From: CAYJBP01 sp964372025
GTDB lineage: Bacteria > Bacillota > Dehalobacteriia > UBA4068
Length of the DNA: 7,831 bases
Reading direction: 5' to 3'
NCBI GenBank assembly: GCA_964372025.1
Contig: CAYJPF010000123.1
Span: 1-7,831, forward strand
The notes under the pieces were generated by a model. That model worked only from the letters and a program-made list of their open reading frames with translations, made no database searches and was not told where the DNA came from. Each line of letters opens with the position of its first letter. The stretch's first letter is position 1. Positions 4,808 through 7,831 of this stretch are shown in pieces. The translations under genes and the position numbers were made by a program.

Positions 4808-6418
4808 TCTGAATGGCCAAAACCGATAATTTGGCTTGGCCGGTTGCTCAAAGTTCATGGCTGCCAAAAATTGCTCGGCATAGGTTAGATTAATATTCAA
4901 ATCCAAGTGCTCGATTTGCTGAGCCAAGTTTTCGATAGCTTCCATCGTATGTAAATTGCCGAGGCAAATATATGCCCCTTGCCAGGCAGCATTGGCAATT
5001 AATTTGATTTTATCTGTAGCAATATCGGGGATAAGCCCAATATTTTTAGCCGCCTCGATATCGATATGCGCGCCATAGGATTCGGCAATTAAAATTTGGC
5101 TTAGATCTTTTTCGGTGGCATAAAATTCGGCCAGCAAGGTTTGGATAGCCGCATAAATGCTGCCTTTGGCCAATTGTAATTGGCGGATATCATGCTGATC
5201 GATATAAATATCGGGATTATTACGGCCACGTGATAAAACAATATCGCCGCCGCTTAAAGTGCGGGAAAAATGATTGGCTAAATGCGAAGGCAACTGATTA
5301 TGAAAAACAATTCGCCCATCAATATCCAATAAGCCATGGCGCAATAATTCATAAGAGGCCGAGATTAAGCCGGCCCCGCAAATGCCTCGCGGTGCGGCAT
5401 CGCGTACTGTATTTAGGGCGATAAAATTATCCATTACCACCCTTTCGATAGCGCCGGTAGTGGCACGCATACCGCAGGATAGGCCAATGCCCTCTAAGGC
5501 GGGGGTGGCCACCGAGGTTATCAAAATGCGGCCACGGCCGGCCAAAACAATTTCGGTAGAAAGGCCAATATCTAAAAGCAGGGTTAAATTATCCTGCTCG
5601 ATTTTTTGCTCTAGGCCGGCTGCTAAAATGGCGGCAATGGTATCAGCGCCAATATCCATGGCCGCACCCGATAATAAAAAAATATTGGCCTGAGGGATAA
5701 GGCTTTTTAAAGGGGTTTGGCCAATCTCCTTTTTACGCAGTTTTTGCCAGGTTTTATCTTGCTTATCCTGCCGATTAATAGTGGGCATTTCGCCCCATAA
5801 TATTTGGCCTAAGGCGGTATTGGCGGCGATGATAATGGTATTGATAGTGGCCGGATCGAGGCCGCTTTTCATCTTTAGGCGCAGGATTAATTGCTCTAAA
5901 TCATGATAAAGCAAATCCTTAAGCTCGTTAACGCCATTGGTACGCTCTTTGATATACTTAAGCCTAGCCCCCATATCGCCTAAAATATCGCATTGGCTAT
6001 TACTGCGAGCACTAATAGCCGGTATCGATAGGCTTTGATTATCGATAAGCCCTGCTACAATTGTGCCTGCTCCTAAATCTACAACTAAGGCCAGGCCTTC
6101 GGGCTTGGGAATAATTTTTTCGGGCTTGGGGCTTAGCGGCGCTTTTTGATCGGGGATAAAGATATGAGCATCGCCATCAATATTGCGCTCGGAGGCCAGC
6201 ATCCAGCCATCGGCTAATTCGTAGGTAGAAAATACCGCTTCTTCGGCGGTAGGGTTTATAGCAACCGAAATACTGCCTTTTTCCAGGCGGCATTTTTCCT
6301 CGCCTTCGCCAATAATGCCATTGACTAAAAGCAAGGTATAAAGGCTATCGCCATTATAGGCAGTTAAAGTTTCCTGTTGGGGTTCGATATAGATTTGGCA
6401 ATTAGTTTGTGCTTTCAT
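4805..6418 (-). CDS. ASKHA/DUF4445-type protein, RACo/RamA-like, with degenerate ferredoxin domain
   Basis: This 537-residue soluble protein resembles ASKHA-fold activators of corrinoid proteins (RACo/RamA type), which use a 2Fe-2S domain and ATP to reduce cob(II)alamin. Residues about 1-90 follow the ferredoxin-like layout (GDSLYTLLLVNGI, EKCR, GWMLASE, GDAHIFIP). However, the usual CxxxGxCGxC loop is reduced to GEGEEKC with only Cys43, and the later ACQ cysteine is Ser76, so a normal cluster is unlikely. The ATPase part has DLGAGT (114-119), SGAAMDIGADT (250-260), LLDIGLSTEIVLA (281-293), LSCGMRATTGAIE (313-325) and GICGAGL (345-351). The usual AGGFG near the C-terminus is AESYG (445-449). 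It lies 25 bp after ispF and 10 bp before pfk; no corrinoid methyltransferase is nearby. Family placement is fairly sure. The function is not known, and it may have lost electron transfer. The start has a weaker AGGAT site. Confidence 0.75.
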   Translation of the reverse strand: MKAQTNCQIYIEPQQETLTAYNGDSLYTLLLVNGIIGEGEEKCRLEKGSISVAINPTAEEAVFSTYELADGWMLASERNIDGDAHIFIPDQKAPLSPKPEKIIPKPEGLALVVDLGAGTIVAGLIDNQSLSIPAISARSNSQCDILGDMGARLKYIKERTNGVNELKDLLYHDLEQLILRLKMKSGLDPATINTIIIAANTALGQILWGEMPTINRQDKQDKTWQKLRKKEIGQTPLKSLIPQANIFLLSGAAMDIGADTIAAILAAGLEQKIEQDNLTLLLDIGLSTEIVLAGRGRILITSVATPALEGIGLSCGMRATTGAIERVVMDNFIALNTVRDAAPRGICGAGLISASYELLRHGLLDIDGRIVFHNQLPSHLANHFSRTLSGGDIVLSRGRNNPDIYIDQHDIRQLQLAKGSIYAAIQTLLAEFYATEKDLSQILIAESYGAHIDIEAAKNIGLIPDIATDKIKLIANAAWQGAYICLGNLHTMEAIENLAQQIEHLDLNINLTYAEQFLAAMNFEQPAKPNYRFWPFR

Positions 6419-6443
6419 CTTTTATCCTAACTAATTTTTTATC

Positions 6444-6920
6444 TTAGCTAATTTCCTCAATCATGGCTATGGCCTGGCAGGCAATGCCTTGCTGGCTGCC
6501 TAGGGCATCTAAGCCTTCATTGGTGGTGGCCTTAATGCTTACCATGTCCAGCGGCAGGCCTAAGGCGGCAGTTAAATTTTCCTGCATTTGTGATACATAG
6601 GGCAATAATTTAGGTTTTTCGGCAATAATAACCGTATCGATATTTACCACTTTCCAGCCGCAATCCTTAAGCAAGGTAGCAATATGATTTAAAATAAGCA
6701 TGCTGGAAATACCCTCGTATTCGGGATCGGTATCGGGAAAGTGCAGGCCGATATCGCCTAAGGCGGCAGCGCCCAGCAGGGCATCGGCGATGGCATGGGC
6801 TAAAGCATCGGCATCGCTATGCCCCAGCAGCCCTAAATGATGTTCTATTTCTACCCCGCCTAAAATTAATTTGCGATCTTCCACCAGGCGGTGAATATCG
6901 TATCCTAGACCAATTCTCAT
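6444..6920 (-). CDS. ispF: 2-C-methyl-D-erythritol 2,4-cyclodiphosphate synthase
   Basis: IspF cyclises CDP-ME 2-phosphate to MEcPP with release of CMP, in the MEP isoprenoid pathway (cytoplasmic homotrimer). I chose the ATG at 6920 (158 residues, normal length). The upstream ATG at 6941 would add seven residues inside ispD, whereas MRIGLGYDIHR is the standard start and AAGGAG lies 6 nt before it. Numbering matches E. coli. Metal ligands Asp8, His10 and His42 are present, as are Asp56, the FPDTDP segment (61-66), and Thr132-Thr133 with Glu135. Odd points are Ser142 and Gln149, where E. coli has Arg142 and Glu149, and Ala139 for Phe139. Its ATG overlaps the ispD stop (ATGA), so translation is coupled. 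Confidence 0.96.
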   Translation of the reverse strand: MRIGLGYDIHRLVEDRKLILGGVEIEHHLGLLGHSDADALAHAIADALLGAAALGDIGLHFPDTDPEYEGISSMLILNHIATLLKDCGWKVVNIDTVIIAEKPKLLPYVSQMQENLTAALGLPLDMVSIKATTNEGLDALGSQQGIACQAIAMIEEIS

Positions 6921-7603
6921 CTTTGTACTCCTTCTTGCCATAAAGCGCGAGCTAAGGCTAAATCTTTGGGTTCTGTTAATTTAAAATTATTATGTTTGGC
7001 CAAAACATAGGCGCAATTATGATTAGCAGCCTGCACAATGGCGGCATCATCGGTAAAGTTGCTGGGGTTTTCTACCTGGTGATAGGCTTTAAGCAAAAGC
7101 TGCTGCTCAAATATTTGCGGTGTTTGGGCGGCCAATAATTGCTCTCTGGGTACTAACCGGCCGCAAAATTGATTATCGCGATAGCGAATGGTATCGCTAA
7201 TAGGGGCTGCTAAAATGGCAGCTTGATGGGTTTTAGCCGCTTCGATTACCGCTAAGATATCATCCGGGTGGGTAAGTGGGCGAGCGGCATCATGAATAGC
7301 TATATATTGGGCTTCTTCCGGCTTTGGCTTTGGCAAGCAGGCAAGGGCATTGTTTACCGATTGGGCACGGCTTTTGCCTCCATATACCAGGGTTGGCTTT
7401 TGATTATAGCCGCTAATTAGCTCTTTTATTATTGCTTCGTCATTGGGGTTGATTACTACAATTAGCTGTTTGCTAAAGGGTTGCCATAATTCTATTACCC
7501 TGTTTAGCACGGGTTTGCCGGCTAAATCTAGGAGGATTTTGTTTTTTGTTGATTGCATTCTTTGGCCGCTGCCGGCTGCTACTATTATGGTTATTATTTC
7601 CAT
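6917..7603 (-). CDS. ispD: 2-C-methyl-D-erythritol 4-phosphate cytidylyltransferase
   Basis: IspD joins MEP and CTP to give CDP-ME and pyrophosphate, the step two before IspF in the MEP pathway (cytoplasmic). At 228 residues it is close to E. coli's 236. The nucleotide-binding loop AAGSGQRM (9-16) is followed by Lys22. Arg15 and Lys22 align with E. coli Arg20 and Lys27. Further marks are GKPVL (29-33), IHDAARPL in the middle, TPQIF, TDDA and the C-terminal LTEPKDLALA. The ATG at 7603 has GAGGT 5 nt upstream. It is the first gene of the unit and ends in a 4-bp overlap with ispF. The upstream 228 bp are repeat DNA, so the promoter is either within the repeat arm or outside the window; none is clear. 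Confidence 0.96.
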   Translation of the reverse strand: MEIITIIVAAGSGQRMQSTKNKILLDLAGKPVLNRVIELWQPFSKQLIVVINPNDEAIIKELISGYNQKPTLVYGGKSRAQSVNNALACLPKPKPEEAQYIAIHDAARPLTHPDDILAVIEAAKTHQAAILAAPISDTIRYRDNQFCGRLVPREQLLAAQTPQIFEQQLLLKAYHQVENPSNFTDDAAIVQAANHNCAYVLAKHNNFKLTEPKDLALARALWQEGVQR

Positions 7604-7831
7604 AATGTACCTCTTTTTTGTTGCTTTTTGTTTTTGTTGTGTTTCTTGGGTTGAAAGGTTTGTCTTTTATGTTTGTTGCGTTTTGTTAGCTGGGCTGTGG
7701 GTTTTTTATGTTTTTTGGCGGATAGTTGTTTGGGTTGTACTTCGTATATTGCAGGGTTTTCCTGCCCTCGCCTACGTTTGTTAGTTTATTTTCTTTAGTC
7801 GCAGAGGGGGCGTTACTTTTTGGTCGCAAAA
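7604..7831 (-). repeat. Right arm of the inverted repeat, upstream of ispD
   Basis: Read on the minus strand from 7831, this arm copies the left flank: 7728-7831 matches 146-249, and about 7668-7739 matches 374-442 best. A further block at about 7640-7665 (minus-strand ACCTTTCAACCCAAGAAACAC) echoes left bases 219-240. The minus strand is A/C-rich next to ispD, with only about 10 of 70 bases being G or T in 7611-7680. The arm is cut by the window end inside its terminal hairpin. I see no gene here: a + strand frame from 7443 to 7784 starts inside ispD on the opposite strand and reads through repeat. Confidence 0.75.

Noticed and set aside
4795..4851. Upstream ATG extending Pfk by 19 residues
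   Set aside because: It lies inside the ASKHA gene, adds residues foreign to the family, and has no ribosome binding site as good as TAAGGAGG before 4794.
6921..6941. Upstream ATG extending IspF by seven residues
   Set aside because: MRIGLGYDIHR is the standard family start, has AAGGAG in front and forms the ATGA overlap with ispD.
1..7831. Composite transposon or integrative element
   Set aside because: There is no transposase, integrase or visible target-site duplication, and the arms enclose housekeeping genes. The arms are reported as a repeat finding only.
7604..7831. Riboswitch or T-box leader before ispD
   Set aside because: The leader is A/C-rich and nearly unstructured apart from the outer repeat hairpin; no known aptamer layout is visible.

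Overview
This window carries seven genes, all on the minus strand, between two non-coding flanks that are inverted copies of the same repeat family. It is moderately AT-rich. The chromosome looks like that of an anaerobic or fermentative bacterium with strong Shine-Dalgarno sites: several match TAAGGAGG, and cheC starts at TTG behind a near-complete anti-16S match. CheC, separate MEP-pathway ispD and ispF, a group III-like phosphofructokinase and an ASKHA/DUF4445-type protein together suggest Bacillota (Clostridia or Negativicutes type) or a similar lineage. No rRNA or other taxonomic marker is present, so this is a weak inference.

Layout, read in the direction of transcription (right to left). 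(1) 7604-7831 is a non-coding repeat arm with an A/C-rich strand leading into ispD. (2) ispD-ispF (stop/start overlap ATGA), an ASKHA-domain protein and 6-phosphofructokinase form one tightly packed unit. cheC, a CheY-P phosphatase, follows 98 bp later and ends in a probable intrinsic terminator. (3) A two-gene cassette follows: an ornithine cyclodeaminase/mu-crystallin family reductase, then a proline-racemase-family protein with the Cys/Thr signature of trans-3-hydroxy-L-proline dehydratase. It closes with a strong intrinsic terminator at 790-822. (4) 1-789 is a dense mosaic of hairpins, tandem repeats and inverted repeats with no credible gene.

How the genes work together. The two-gene cassette makes a complete short pathway: trans-3-hydroxy-L-proline is dehydrated to pyrroline-2-carboxylate, which is reduced to L-proline. 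This salvages a collagen-derived amino acid. ispD and ispF encode two steps of isoprenoid precursor synthesis, and Pfk is the committed glycolytic step. The ASKHA protein is the least understood member. It resembles corrinoid-protein activases (RACo/RamA type), but its N-terminal ferredoxin-like domain has lost most cluster-binding cysteines and a C-terminal Gly-rich motif is changed.

The best leads are the degenerate ASKHA protein inside a housekeeping operon, the inverted repeat arms flanking the whole gene block, paired hairpins with a compensatory base change, two junctions that use TAAGGAGG both as stop codon and ribosome binding site, the mixed Gly/Lys phosphoryl-donor signature of Pfk, and loss of the Arg142/Glu149 pair in IspF. 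I found no clear new defence or mobile system.
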